DNA of 64,000 bases, from assembly GCF_021559775.1 (NCBI RefSeq), contig NZ_CP056047.1:2046001-2110000 (forward strand). Direction: 5' to 3'. The translations under genes and the position numbers were made by a program. This document shows, piece after piece, positions 54,526-63,740 of this stretch (the stretch's first letter is position 1; each line of letters opens with the position of its first letter). The DNA is from Gillisella vitis. Lineage in GTDB: Bacteria; Pseudomonadota; Alphaproteobacteria; Rhizobiales; Rhizobiaceae. A model generated the notes under the pieces. That model worked only from the letters and a program-made list of their open reading frames with translations. It was not told where the DNA came from and made no database searches.

Positions 54526-55341
54526 ATGTCCACTTGTTTTCCTTCCAAGATTACGCTCAATGGCCACGCCGTATCGGCGGACGATCTCGCTCCACTCGCC
54601 TTCTCAGGCTTTGCGCATTTCACCGCCATGCAAGTGCGGCAAGGGCGCGTGCGAGGACTTGAGCTGCATCTGGAACGCCTGCGTCTGGCATCTCTTGCTA
54701 TGTTCGGAATGGCAATGCCCGATGAGCAGGTCCGCGCACATTTGCACGCAGTTCTCGATGGAGCGCCAAATGATCTGTCACTCACCGCAACGATATTCTC
54801 CCGCAGCGGTGAATTCACAGCTCCTGCTGCACCAGACAATCTCTCCATTCTGGTGCGCACAGCCCTCCCCTCGAATGGCCCAGCAGGACCTTTGCGCCTG
54901 GATGTCGTTCTTCATGAACGCCCTCTCGCCTCGATTAAGCATGTTGGCGAATCTGCCAAAACATATTACCTGCGCAAAGCCGTTGAACGTGGCTTTGACG
55001 ATGCTGCTTTTCTGGATACAAAAGGTCGGCTGAGTGAGGCAACAATCTGGAATCTGGTGTTTTGGGATGGTGAAGCCATTGTCTGGCCCCGCGCCGATAT
55101 GTTGCATGGCGTAACAATGGGCATCATTCGCCGACAATTGGAAAAACTGGGCATTCCTCAGCGGCAACAGGAGGTCAGGCTGGAAGACCTTAAAAACATG
55201 ACAAGCGCCGCCCTGATGAATTCATGGACACCCGGAATTGCGATCAGCAGCATAGAGACTACGAATTTCACACAGACCAGCACGTTAACGGAGCTGCTCC
55301 ACCGCGCCTACCAAGCCGAGCCTGCAATTTCAATAGGATGA
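54526..55341 (+). CDS. class IV aminotransferase (PabC/branched-chain/D-amino acid type)
   Basis: 271 residues from the ATG at 54526 (cacaggag upstream). Fold type IV PLP enzyme: probable PLP lysine in LASIKHVGESAK, Glu in GRLSEATIWNLVFW, and HGVTMGIIRRQLEKLG. The IKH context and short length recall 4-amino-4-deoxychorismate lyase (PabC) and D-amino acid transaminase more than BCAT. It is controlled, by inference, by the divergent MerR regulator. A hairpin at 55372-55396 follows. Confidence 0.88.
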   Translation: MSTCFPSKITLNGHAVSADDLAPLAFSGFAHFTAMQVRQGRVRGLELHLERLRLASLAMFGMAMPDEQVRAHLHAVLDGAPNDLSLTATIFSRSGEFTAPAAPDNLSILVRTALPSNGPAGPLRLDVVLHERPLASIKHVGESAKTYYLRKAVERGFDDAAFLDTKGRLSEATIWNLVFWDGEAIVWPRADMLHGVTMGIIRRQLEKLGIPQRQQEVRLEDLKNMTSAALMNSWTPGIAISSIETTNFTQTSTLTELLHRAYQAEPAISIG

Positions 55342-55371
55342 AGAAGACGGAAGCAAAGCGGTAGAAAATAT

Positions 55372-55396
55372 CATAGGCTGCAATAAGCAGCCTATG
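55372..55396. terminator. hairpin between convergent genes
   Basis: Perfect 10-bp arms cataggctgc (55372-55381) and gcagcctatg (55387-55396), loop aataa. No T-run follows, so termination strength is uncertain. Confidence 0.55.
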
Positions 55397-55449
55397 TGGC
55401 TCCCATCGACCTACGCCATTGTGCGAATTTTATCTTTAAAATCAGGATT

Positions 55450-56022
55450 TCAGACGATGACGGATGGGAAAACCTTTTCGCTTGCTCGTTTTATCGCACC
55501 CAATATCCGACGCCTGATAAGGCCGCTCACAGGGCGGATCACATACCAATAGGGTGCAAATTTAAGCCAGCAGGTGCGACCCGGGCAGAATACACGGGTT
55601 TCAGTGACCAGCAGGGTCGTGCCATCCGCTTGCCGCGTCGCCGAAAAACCCAAAACAAGCTTTGCCACGCTTGGCGTATCAAACCCTCGAAATGCGCTTT
55701 CATCTTTGATGGGAACAAGACCAAAATCAGGCCGCCAGAACCGGCCAACCAGACCATAGGCCAGTTCGGCACCATCTCGCCGTTCCAGCAGCGTAAAATT
55801 GTGCATACCGAAGGGTGGTGGCAGTTGCGACTGCTTCCCTCTTAGAAAGCTGGCAAAGCGCGTGGGCAATTCCCGAAGACCAATCATCTTTCGAAATATT
55901 GGGTCAGCCTCCGGTGAATAGTCTGCCGCTGCGCTAATGACCGTATCCGTCGATGCTGAAATCACGCAGGAATGAACTTCCTGAAAGCTATAGTTTGGAA
56001 GATACGTTGCAATCAGCGTCAT
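55450..56022 (-). CDS. hypothetical protein, possibly SRPBCC/START-like
   Basis: 190 residues from the ATG at 56022; a TTG four codons earlier is also in frame. I do not recognise a family with certainty. Alternating hydrophobic strands, an early FQEVHSCVISASTDTVISAA segment and a mid-protein GFSATRQADGTTLLVTETRV strand pair followed by a long amphipathic C-terminal helix suggest a helix-grip (SRPBCC-like) ligand-binding fold. No signal peptide. It lies between the aminotransferase and metH, 80 bp from the metH stop on the same strand, and may be read through from metH. Confidence 0.7.
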   Translation of the reverse strand: MTLIATYLPNYSFQEVHSCVISASTDTVISAAADYSPEADPIFRKMIGLRELPTRFASFLRGKQSQLPPPFGMHNFTLLERRDGAELAYGLVGRFWRPDFGLVPIKDESAFRGFDTPSVAKLVLGFSATRQADGTTLLVTETRVFCPGRTCWLKFAPYWYVIRPVSGLIRRRILGAIKRASEKVFPSVIV

Positions 56023-56101
56023 CGCGGTTTCCAAGGCAAAAGGTTGCTATGCCACATCATATCGCTTTGATGCAGCACAACAACCGATACGCCTTGAGAC
56101 G

Positions 56102-59100
56102 TTACGCCGCAGCATCCTCATCCACCGCTGCCTTCGGCACGTAATTCAGCACTGGCCCCAGCCAACGCTCAATCTCGCGCACTTCCATGCCTTTACGGGC
56201 GGCGTAATCTTCCACCTGATCGCGCTCAACTTTGGCCACGCCAAAATAATAGCTGTCGGGATGGCCGATGTAGATGCCGGACACGGAGGAGCCGGGCCAC
56301 ATGGCGTAGCTTTCCGTCAGCGTCACGCCTGTTGTGGCCGTGGCGTCCAGCAGATTGAACAGCGTGACCTTTTCGGTGTGGTCTGGCTGGGCGGGATAGC
56401 CGGGGGCTGGGCGGATACCGGCGTAGGATTCGGAGATCAGCTCTTCTGGCGCGAAGGTTTCGTCTGCGCCGTAGCCCCAGAATTCCTTGCGCACGCGCTC
56501 ATGCATGCGCTCGGCGAAGGCTTCGGCGAAACGGTCGGCAAGGGCCTTGACCATGATGGAGGAGTAATCGTCGTTGGCGCGCTCAAACCGCTCAGAGATC
56601 GCCACTTCTTCGATACCAGCCGTCACCACGAACCCGCCGACGTAATCTTCCACGCCACTATCAACGGGAGCGACGAAATCACTCAGGGCGACATTCGGGC
56701 GGCCATCGCGCTTGGAAAGCTGTTGGCGCAGCGTGAAGAAGGTGGCCAGTTCCTGGCTACGCTCTTCATCGGTAAACAGACGGATATCATCGGCGACGCT
56801 GTTGGCGGGCCAGAAGCCGATAACCGCACGGGGGCGGAACCATGTCTCGTCGATGATTTTTGCCAGCATGGCTTGCGCATCGGCATAGAGCGCGCGGGCG
56901 GCTTCGCCCTGCTTTTCATCTTCCAGAATAGCAGGATAGCGGCCTTTCAGCTCCCATGTCTGGAAGAAAGGTGTCCAGTCGATGTACTGTGCCAATTCCT
57001 TGAGGTCGTAATCCTCAAACACCTTGATGCCGGTAAAGCTTGGCTTTTTCGGCTTGTAGCTCGTCCAATCCACCTTGGCGGCGTTGGCGCGGGCGCGGGC
57101 AATTGGCAGGCGTTGCTTTTCCAACTCGGCCCGGGCGTGGGCATCGGCCACCTTGGCGTATTCGCCTCGCAAGGTTTCAATGGTGGTGTCACGGGTGTCA
57201 GGCGACAGCAAAGAAGAGACAACACCCACGGCGCGGCTGGCATCCAGCACGTAGACCACTTGGCCCTTCTGATATTGCGGATGGATTTTCACCGCCGTAT
57301 GCACACGGCTGGTGGTGGCTCCACCAATCAGCAGCGGCACGTTAAAGCCTTGGCGCTGCATCTCGGCTGCCACATGCACCATTTCATCCAGCGATGGGGT
57401 GATCAGGCCGGAAAGGCCGATAATATCGACATTTTCCTTGATCGCCACTTCCAGAATCTTCGCCGCAGGCACCATCACGCCAAGGTCGATGATCTCGTAA
57501 TTGTTGCAGGCCAAAACCACACCGACAATGTTTTTGCCAATGTCGTGCACGTCACCCTTCACGGTGGCCATCAGGATTTTGCCAGCCGCTTCACGCTCGC
57601 CCGTGCCGCCATTGGCGCGCTTTTCTTCTTCCATGTAAGGCAGCAGCACGGCCACGGCCTGCTTCATCACGCGGGCGGATTTTACCACCTGCGGCAGAAA
57701 CATTTTGCCCGCGCCAAACAGATCGCCCACCACATTCATGCCCGCCATCAGCGGACCTTCAATGACGTGCAGAGGACGCGCCGCATTCTGCCGCGCTTCC
57801 TCAGTATCAGCATCGATAAATTCGGTAATGCCGTTGACCAGCGCATGCTCCAGCCGCTTTTCCACCGGCAGTTCGCGCCAAGACATATCCTGCACACGCG
57901 CTTTCGCCTCGCCTGTGCCGCGATAGCGCTCGGCAATTTCCAGCAAGCGTTCTGTGCCATCAGGGCGGCGGTTCAGCACCACATCTTCGCAGGCTTCGCG
58001 CAGTTCCGCATCAATGCTTTCATACACCGCCAGCTGACCCGCGTTGACAATGCCCATATCCATCCCTGCCTGAATGGCGTGGTAGAGAAACACGGCATGC
58101 ATCGCCTCGCGCACCGGCTCATTGCCGCGGAACGAGAAGGACAGGTTGGAAACGCCGCCGGAAATATGCACCAGCGGCATGCGCTGGCGGATGGTGCGGG
58201 TGGCCTCGATGAAATCGACGCCGTAATTGTTGTGCTCTTCAATGCCGGTGGCAACCGCGAACACATTGGGGTCGAAGATAATGTCTTCTGGTGAGAAGCC
58301 CGCTTCTTCGGTGAGAATTTTGTAGGCCCTCTCACAGATCGCAACCTTGCGCTCGTAAGTATCGGCCTGCCCTGTCTCGTCAAAAGCCATCACAACAACA
58401 GCGGCACCGTAATTGCGGATCAGCTTGGCTTGGGCGACAAAATTCTCCTCGCCTTCCTTCAGCGAGATGGAGTTGACAATGGGCTTGCCCTGCACGCATT
58501 TCAGGCCGGATTCGATGATCTGGAACTTGGATGAGTCAATCATCACCGGAACGCGGGCAATGTCCGGCTCTGCGGCAATCAGGTTGAGGAACTCAACCAT
58601 GGCCTTTTCTGAATCGATCAGACCTTCATCCATGTTGATGTCGATGATCTGCGCGCCGTTTTCGACCTGATCACGCGCCACCACGAGGGCGGCGTTGTAA
58701 TCACCAGCGGTGATCAGCTTGCGGAATTTGGCCGAACCGGTGACGTTGGTGCGCTCGCCGACATTGACGAAGGGAATATCCTTGGTCAGCACGAAAGGCT
58801 CAAGGCCCGAAAGCGACATGAAGGGGCGATGCTCAACCGGCTGGCGTGGCGTCTTTCCCTTTACCGCTTCGGCAATGGCCTGGATATGCGCAGGTGTGGA
58901 CCCGCAGCAGCCGCCAACCACATTGACGATGCCTTCTTCGGCAAAGCCTTCCACAAGCTTGGCCATATACTCAGGGCTTTGGTCATACTGGCCAAATTCA
59001 TTCGGCAAACCGGCATTGGGGTAAGCAGAAACGAAGGTATCGGCAAGGCCCGACAGTTCCTGCAAATGCGGACGCATGGCATCGGCACCCAGCGCGCAGT

Positions 59101-59875
59101 TCAGGCCAATGGTAAATGGCTTGGCATGGCGCACCGAGTTCCAGAACGCCGAAGGCGTCTGGCCAGATAGGGTGCGGCCTGAAAGGTCGGTGATCGTGCC
59201 AGAAATCATCACCGGCAGACGAATGCCCTTGGCGAGGAAGCGCTCCTCGCAGGCAAAAATCGCCGCCTTCGCGTTCAACGTGTCGAAAATCGTCTCAATC
59301 AGGATGAGATCGGCACCGCCATCAATCAGGCCATCGATTTGCTCGCCATAGGCAAGGCGCAGATCATCAAACGACACAGCGCGGTAGCCGGGATTGTTGA
59401 CGTCGGGCGAGATGGACGCCGTGCGGTTGGTCGGGCCAATCGCACCGGCCACAAAACGGCGCTTGCCATCTTCGCGCTCGGCACGAAGAAGCGCGCGGCG
59501 CACGACCTGCGCCCCATGCTTGTTGAGATCGTAGACCGCGCCTTCCATTTCGTAATCCGCCTGGGCGATGCGGGTGGAGGAAAAGGTATTGGTCTCAACA
59601 ATATCCGCCCCCGCCATCGCATAGCGAAAATGGATGTCTTCAATGGCTTCCGGCTGGGTCAGAATCAGAAGGTCATTATTGCCCTTCTGGTGACAGGCGC
59701 AGCCAATGAAGCGCTCGCCGCGAAAGTCATCCTCATCCAGGCCAAGACCCTGAATTTCCGTGCCCATAGCACCGTCGAGGATCAGAATACGCTCACGCGC
59801 CGCCTGTTGCAGAGCTTTGAGGATCTCTGCGCCGTCGCGGTTCGCCCCTTCACGTCCAAACAATTGATCGAGCAT
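56102..59875 (-). CDS. metH: cobalamin-dependent methionine synthase
   Basis: 1257 residues from the ATG at 59875 (ggaagg upstream), the normal full length. All four modules are present: homocysteine-binding domain with [11 protein letters not shown] and the zinc cysteines in [13 protein letters not shown]; pterin-binding domain with [20 protein letters not shown] and SLKEGEENF; cobalamin domain with [15 protein letters not shown] (axial His) and [16 protein letters not shown]; and the C-terminal SAM/activation domain with [12 protein letters not shown] and [12 protein letters not shown]. It transfers the methyl group of 5-methyl-THF to homocysteine. It has the same palindromic operator as the metF operon, 40 bp upstream. 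Confidence 0.98.
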   Translation of the reverse strand: MLDQLFGREGANRDGAEILKALQQAARERILILDGAMGTEIQGLGLDEDDFRGERFIGCACHQKGNNDLLILTQPEAIEDIHFRYAMAGADIVETNTFSSTRIAQADYEMEGAVYDLNKHGAQVVRRALLRAEREDGKRRFVAGAIGPTNRTASISPDVNNPGYRAVSFDDLRLAYGEQIDGLIDGGADLILIETIFDTLNAKAAIFACEERFLAKGIRLPVMISGTITDLSGRTLSGQTPSAFWNSVRHAKPFTIGLNCALGADAMRPHLQELSGLADTFVSAYPNAGLPNEFGQYDQSPEYMAKLVEGFAEEGIVNVVGGCCGSTPAHIQAIAEAVKGKTPRQPVEHRPFMSLSGLEPFVLTKDIPFVNVGERTNVTGSAKFRKLITAGDYNAALVVARDQVENGAQIIDINMDEGLIDSEKAMVEFLNLIAAEPDIARVPVMIDSSKFQIIESGLKCVQGKPIVNSISLKEGEENFVAQAKLIRNYGAAVVVMAFDETGQADTYERKVAICERAYKILTEEAGFSPEDIIFDPNVFAVATGIEEHNNYGVDFIEATRTIRQRMPLVHISGGVSNLSFSFRGNEPVREAMHAVFLYHAIQAGMDMGIVNAGQLAVYESIDAELREACEDVVLNRRPDGTERLLEIAERYRGTGEAKARVQDMSWRELPVEKRLEHALVNGITEFIDADTEEARQNAARPLHVIEGPLMAGMNVVGDLFGAGKMFLPQVVKSARVMKQAVAVLLPYMEEEKRANGGTGEREAAGKILMATVKGDVHDIGKNIVGVVLACNNYEIIDLGVMVPAAKILEVAIKENVDIIGLSGLITPSLDEMVHVAAEMQRQGFNVPLLIGGATTSRVHTAVKIHPQYQKGQVVYVLDASRAVGVVSSLLSPDTRDTTIETLRGEYAKVADAHARAELEKQRLPIARARANAAKVDWTSYKPKKPSFTGIKVFEDYDLKELAQYIDWTPFFQTWELKGRYPAILEDEKQGEAARALYADAQAMLAKIIDETWFRPRAVIGFWPANSVADDIRLFTDEERSQELATFFTLRQQLSKRDGRPNVALSDFVAPVDSGVEDYVGGFVVTAGIEEVAISERFERANDDYSSIMVKALADRFAEAFAERMHERVRKEFWGYGADETFAPEELISESYAGIRPAPGYPAQPDHTEKVTLFNLLDATATTGVTLTESYAMWPGSSVSGIYIGHPDSYYFGVAKVERDQVEDYAARKGMEVREIERWLGPVLNYVPKAAVDEDAAA

Positions 59876-59914
59876 GAGCGACTTCCTTCCATTCCCAGGG
59901 TTACGTACCCAATC

Positions 59915-59934
59915 ACATAAAGATATGTTTATGT
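59915..59934 (-). promoter_or_regulatory. operator for the methionine regulator (upstream of metH)
   Basis: Palindrome ACATAAA-GATATG-TTTATGT with perfect 7-bp half-sites, 40 bp upstream of the metH start. It is the same sequence as the site before the ArsR-methyltransferase regulator except for one base. Confidence 0.82.
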
Positions 59935-60064
59935 CAATATACGGCCATGTTATTTGATCACGCCGCTTCACCAGCACCACACGCCTAAACGCATTGCGGC
60001 ACAGTCTATCATAAAGGGTGAACGGAGCGGTAACACTCTATGGCTGCTTGATAATTTTCTCCTT

Positions 60065-60074
60065 AAATCGATTT
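60065..60074. promoter_or_regulatory. candidate operator upstream of the AGE-family gene
   Basis: Palindrome aaatcgattt, followed by cgatttcgtcgat. CG-centred palindromes of this kind are typical of LacI-type operators. It lies 59 bp before the start codon. The call is weak because no LacI gene is adjacent. Confidence 0.35.
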
Positions 60075-60132
60075 CGATTTCGTCGATTATGCAGTATAGA
60101 CACGGGCGATTTTGTACCGCGTGGAGGATGAT

Positions 60133-61389
60133 ATGTCGAACGTCAATCAAGGAAAATCGCTGGCTGACCAATGGAGCGGACGGCCTTACCATCGCAAATG
60201 GCTGCTGGATCAGGCCAATGGCCTGTTTGATTTTTTCCAGACGGCAGCGATCAACCCGAAGGGCGGCTTCTATGATCTTGCCCGCGACGGTACACCATTG
60301 ACGACAGACAATCCGGTGCGCGGCATCCACGCCAGCGCCCGCATGGTGCATTGCTATGCGATCGGCGACCTGCTGGGTCGTCCCGGGGCTGCCGATGTGG
60401 TGGACCACGGCATGCGTTATCTTTGGCGCAAACACCGTGATGAAAAGAACGGTGGCTATGTCTGGCAATTGAACGACGACGGCGTCGCCGATGGTTCCAA
60501 GCAGGGCTATGGCCATGCTTTCGTGCTGCTCGCCGCCTCCTCTGCCAAAGCCGTTGGTCATCCGCTGGCTGATCGGCTGCTGGAAGACATTACCGAGGTG
60601 CTGGAGACCAAATTCTGGGAGGAGCGCCACGGCGCCATTGCCGAGGAATTCTCCCAGGATTGGCAGCCGGTCGCCGGCTATCGCGGCCAGAATTCCAACA
60701 TGCATCTCACCGAAGCGCTGATGGCCGCCTTCGAGGCGACCGGCGAGCAGCATTATCTCGACAAGGCCACCCGGATCGCCGATCTGATCATCAACCGCCG
60801 CGCCCGCGAAGAAGCCTTCCGCGTTGCCGAACATTTCGATGAGGAATGGGTGGTGGACCGCAATTACTATCACCCCAATGAAATGTTCCGCCCCGCCGGC
60901 ACCACGCCAGGCCATTGGCTGGAATGGGCGCGCCTGGTGTTGCAGCTCTGGGTGCTGACAGGCAAACAGCATGACTGGATGCCAGAAGCGGCAAGCGGCC
61001 TGTTCTATCAATCGATGCTGCTGGGCTGGGACCGCAAGAAGGGCGGCTTTTACTACACGCTGGATTGGGACAACGTGCCCGCCAAGACCTTCAAGCTGTG
61101 GTGGCCGCTTTGCGAGGCCGCAGGCGCTGCCCATTACCTCAACCAGCACCAGGGCCGCGACCTGAATGAGGAAAACTACCGCAAGATCTGGAATTTCATC
61201 GCCAACAACACCATCGACAAGCAATTCGGCGGCTGGCACGAAGAGATGACGGAAGACCTTGTGCCATCAAACAGCCTGTTTCCGGGCAAGGGCGACATCT
61301 ATCACGCCCTTCAAGCCTGCCTCATCCCGCTGTTTCCAGCCGAAGGCAGCCTGACCAAGGTCATCCAGGAATATCCGCTGGACGTGTAA
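60133..61389 (+). CDS. AGE-family sugar isomerase (mannose isomerase / YihS-like)
   Basis: 418 residues from the ATG at 60133 (tggaggatgat upstream). An (alpha/alpha)6-barrel protein of the N-acylglucosamine 2-epimerase family. Candidate active-site histidines are in GYGHAFVLLAAS, PAGTTPGHWLEWARL and FGGWHEEMTEDL; NPVRGIHASARMVHCYAIG forms part of the pocket. The length and HEE block match aldose-ketose isomerases acting on mannose/fructose (described in Agrobacterium) or YihS, rather than renin-binding epimerases, which need ATP. It stands alone and ends at a terminator. Confidence 0.9.
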   Translation: MSNVNQGKSLADQWSGRPYHRKWLLDQANGLFDFFQTAAINPKGGFYDLARDGTPLTTDNPVRGIHASARMVHCYAIGDLLGRPGAADVVDHGMRYLWRKHRDEKNGGYVWQLNDDGVADGSKQGYGHAFVLLAASSAKAVGHPLADRLLEDITEVLETKFWEERHGAIAEEFSQDWQPVAGYRGQNSNMHLTEALMAAFEATGEQHYLDKATRIADLIINRRAREEAFRVAEHFDEEWVVDRNYYHPNEMFRPAGTTPGHWLEWARLVLQLWVLTGKQHDWMPEAASGLFYQSMLLGWDRKKGGFYYTLDWDNVPAKTFKLWWPLCEAAGAAHYLNQHQGRDLNEENYRKIWNFIANNTIDKQFGGWHEEMTEDLVPSNSLFPGKGDIYHALQACLIPLFPAEGSLTKVIQEYPLDV

Positions 61390-61417
61390 TTCTATAGCGA
61401 CCATCACCTATTGTAAG

Positions 61418-61440
61418 CCCGCCTTCTGTCCGAAGGCGGG
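61418..61440 (+). terminator. terminator after the AGE-family gene
   Basis: Arms cccgcctt (61418-61425) and aaggcggg (61433-61440) followed by tt, 28 bp past the stop. The T-run is short. Confidence 0.65.
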
Positions 61441-61457
61441 TTATCGAGGCCGTTACT

Positions 61458-61505
61458 GCATTTCCGGACAGAAAACCGCTTCACACTTTTCCTGGAAATG
61501 CTCTA
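61458..61505. repeat. RIME-like palindromic half-element
   Basis: 48-bp hairpin unit with arms gcatttcc (61458-61465) and ggaaatgc (61494-61501). It is nearly the same as 1771-1818, including the terminal ctcta. As there, its edge supplies the TAG stop codon of the adjacent minus-strand gene. Confidence 0.8.
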
Positions 61506-61988
61506 TTTCAGCGATTTGTCGATTTCAAAACTGGCCGCGAATTTCGTGCCTTTTTGCAGCGTACCGGTGCAGGCCACCAAGAAACGATCATTATTGATCT
61601 GGCTGGTATTGCAGGCGCCATTGGCAGCGATCCGCTGCAAGCCACTCTTGGTGCTTCCATCATTGAGGATGACTTCGTCCAGCTTGAGCGTCTCAATCTG
61701 GCCCTTGTCGCGCGGCTTTTCCTTGGATGGGATGCCGGTAAAGGTAATGATATGCGTAGTGCCCATGAAGAAATAAAGGCCGGAGCGGCCATCGCTATGC
61801 AGGCTGCGGCCAATTTCAGAAGAGCAGGCCTTGGTCAGATCCTGATCGCCAATGGAAACCCGCAGGCATCGTCCCTTGACCGAAGCAAACTGCGGCTGGG
61901 CCGTTTCCTTGCCACCTGCGGCATAGACAACTGTCGCAGAACCAATGGCAGCCACGGACAGCGCCAAAAACAACCGAGCCATCTTCAT
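61503..61988 (-). CDS. secreted hypothetical protein
   Basis: 161 residues from the ATG at 61988 (aaggg upstream), with a signal peptide (MKMARLFLALSVAAIGSATVVYA). The mature part has four cysteines (RCLRV, KACSS, GACNT, VACTG) that could form two disulfides, and a beta-rich pattern ending FAASFEIDKSLK. I recognise no family; similar small periplasmic proteins occur in rhizobia. The stop codon is contributed by the RIME-like repeat, so its original C-terminus may have been trimmed or extended. Confidence 0.75.
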   Translation of the reverse strand: MKMARLFLALSVAAIGSATVVYAAGGKETAQPQFASVKGRCLRVSIGDQDLTKACSSEIGRSLHSDGRSGLYFFMGTTHIITFTGIPSKEKPRDKGQIETLKLDEVILNDGSTKSGLQRIAANGACNTSQINNDRFLVACTGTLQKGTKFAASFEIDKSLK

Positions 61989-62127
61989 TGCCAACCCTTA
62001 CGCTCGCCTCAACTTCGGACCATGAATCGTGGTAGAAGACGAAACTGCCGCGAGCCTTGCGTGGTCATCGCGGCAGAATAAGAGCGGCCATTGAAAATGG
62101 AGCTGCTGGCACAGATTACGTCAAACG

Positions 62128-62352
62128 TTACAGGCAGTCAGCTGGCGCCTGCACATGGGAAAGACTGTCGATCACATGGGCTGCGGGAACGCCGGCTTTG
62201 CGGCAACGCAAGGCCAGATTACGCTGACGGGCTGCATCGTCCAGCAGGACGGCAAAAGCGCTGAGGGATACTCCGTCTGCCCGCAAGAGCTGACGGATCA
62301 TTGGGTCCTTGAGAACTTCGGACATGGTCAGGTCAGTCATATCGTAGGTCAT
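62128..62352 (-). CDS. small conserved-looking hypothetical protein
   Basis: 74 residues from the ATG at 62352, after aagggag; the longer frame upstream lacks a ribosome binding site. Mostly helical: LTMSEVLKDPMIRQLLRADG and SLSAFAVLLDDAARQ. The DPMIRxLLxADG pattern is familiar from small rhizobial proteins of unknown function, though I cannot name a family. No signal peptide or membrane segment. Confidence 0.7.
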   Translation of the reverse strand: MTYDMTDLTMSEVLKDPMIRQLLRADGVSLSAFAVLLDDAARQRNLALRCRKAGVPAAHVIDSLSHVQAPADCL

Positions 62353-62636
62353 TGGTCTTTTCTCCCTTTGTCCGTGCTGTGCGTGCCGCGCAATCTTTGC
62401 CTTAGGCTTCTTTGAAGTCAGCAAACAATTAGGAACGCCGCAAACCGGATTTTGCTCCATGAGTTCCAAAAGTTTTTTATTCTCTGCTTATGGAGGAAAG
62501 CATAAAGCCAAGGTGTTACGATCTGATGTCGTGCAGATGGCGCAAAAGTGGCAAGACTGGCAAGTTTTGGAGGCGTGCGACACGAAATGGCACAACATAG
62601 GCGTGCACCCCTCAAAACGGCACAGAAAAAACATCC

Positions 62637-62730
62637 GGAGTGTGTCAGGTTCAGATTGAACCAGACACACTCTCGCTTCTTTCGTTTGTCTTTTCAGGAA
62701 AACCGGGTTCCACTTTTCCTAAGGCAAACT
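62637..62730. repeat. composite RIME-like element with two hairpins
   Basis: First hairpin: arms gtgtgtc-a-ggttca (62640-62653) and tgaacc-a-gacacac (62657-62670), one mismatch and a 3-nt loop, one of the most stable structures in the window. Second, weaker hairpin (about 62695-62721) has ggaaaa/ttttcc arms and the caggaaaaccgggttccact core shared with the repeats at 1771 and 61458. It lies just downstream of the nuclease gene. The rest of the 381-bp gap 62353-62733 holds no gene I can support. Confidence 0.75.
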
Positions 62731-62733
62731 TTC

Positions 62734-63555
62734 TCAGCACCAGGGCTGGCGATGGCCGGTCCAGGGTCTGACCAATCCCTCATCGACCATCATCGCACCG
62801 AGTGAACGACCATTGCGGCTCACCACGCGCAATTTCCGGCCATATTGGTCTTCATCCCGCATGCCAAAGGGAGAAAGATCGAAACTGCCGGCACTGAGAA
62901 GATCACGCAACCGGACCTTTGCAGCAAAGCCCCGGTCGCGCTCGGATTTGCATTTTGCCTGTTCAGTTTCGGGCGCATCGATATCGGCAACCCGGATCTT
63001 GGTCTTGTTGACCCAGAACGTGTCGCCATCGACAACGCAATTGTCGAGCCCGCTCGTGCCGCAATAGTAGAACTTGCCGGACACCCGCTGCTTATCGACC
63101 CCGCGCGGCTGTAGGGAGGCAACGACCTGTCCCGGTACCAGCGTGGTAGCGGGCGGCAAGGGACTGTCATCTCTTGAACGCGGCATCATAGATGCTGTCG
63201 GTATCATCGTCGTGGCAGGTGGCAGTGGCGTCGGATCAAGCCTGCGGGCCATCGGCGTTGGAACGCTTGCGGGCGGAACCGGGCCAGTCTCGCTGCGGCT
63301 ACTGGTCTCGCGGGGTGCATGGCCCTGCAATTGCGCGATATATTTGCCGCCGGTCCCAAACGTCTTGTCGATCAGTCCCGGCAATTCCTTGCGGTGGTCA
63401 TAGGCCGAAACACCGGCCACCACCACGACAAGCGCACCAAACCATGGCCAAAGGCTGCCGCCCGACCCGGTCCGTTTTGCTCTCGTCCCACCGGATGACC
63501 GGCGTTTGTTTGCGCCCCCGCGCCTTGCCCCTCCCGCTGCTTTTCTAGCCGCCAT
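62734..63555 (-). CDS. membrane-anchored thermonuclease-like protein (SNase domain)
   Basis: 273 residues after acaaggag. A basic, Gly/Ser/Arg-rich N-terminus (1-34) is followed by one membrane segment (about 35-52), a Pro-rich spacer (about 85-155), and an SNase domain (about 165-270). The domain has CVVDGDTFWVNKTKIRVADI followed by DAPET, then RDRGFAAKVRLRDLL and DQYGRKL. Calcium-binding Asp and catalytic Arg/Glu positions appear kept. The basic head could bind DNA or acidic polymers inside the cell, while the nuclease would be periplasmic. Four cysteines in the domain suggest disulfides. Confidence 0.88.
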   Translation of the reverse strand: MAARKAAGGARRGGANKRRSSGGTRAKRTGSGGSLWPWFGALVVVVAGVSAYDHRKELPGLIDKTFGTGGKYIAQLQGHAPRETSSRSETGPVPPASVPTPMARRLDPTPLPPATTMIPTASMMPRSRDDSPLPPATTLVPGQVVASLQPRGVDKQRVSGKFYYCGTSGLDNCVVDGDTFWVNKTKIRVADIDAPETEQAKCKSERDRGFAAKVRLRDLLSAGSFDLSPFGMRDEDQYGRKLRVVSRNGRSLGAMMVDEGLVRPWTGHRQPWC

Positions 63556-63680
63556 GTTTTACTCCTTGTCGAATGGCGGCATTATCGTCGTTAAGAGTTT
63601 CTAAAAGGTTGGCGCCTTCAAGGGAAAAGCTCTTCCAAAATGAAACAGCATGTCCCTGCACCGACCCAGGACGCAGACAT

Positions 63681-63705
63681 GAAAAAGCCCGCAGCGCTGC
63701 GGGCT
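63681..63705 (-). terminator. terminator after the cupredoxin gene
   Basis: Arms agcccgcag (63686-63694) and ctgcgggct (63697-63705); on the minus strand it is followed by tttttc. Confidence 0.85.
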
Positions 63706-63740
63706 TATCATTAAGAGGCAATCAAATTATCGGATGCCGA

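Noticed and set aside
56261-58294. 677-residue plus-strand ORF
   Set aside because: It is antisense to metH, rich in His/Gly/Gln as expected from reverse reading of GC-rich codons, and has no recognisable domain.
59876-60132. Cobalamin or SAM riboswitch upstream of metH
   Set aside because: The metH leader is about 40 nt from the operator to the ATG and shows no B12-box or SAM riboswitch core; the palindrome explains control.
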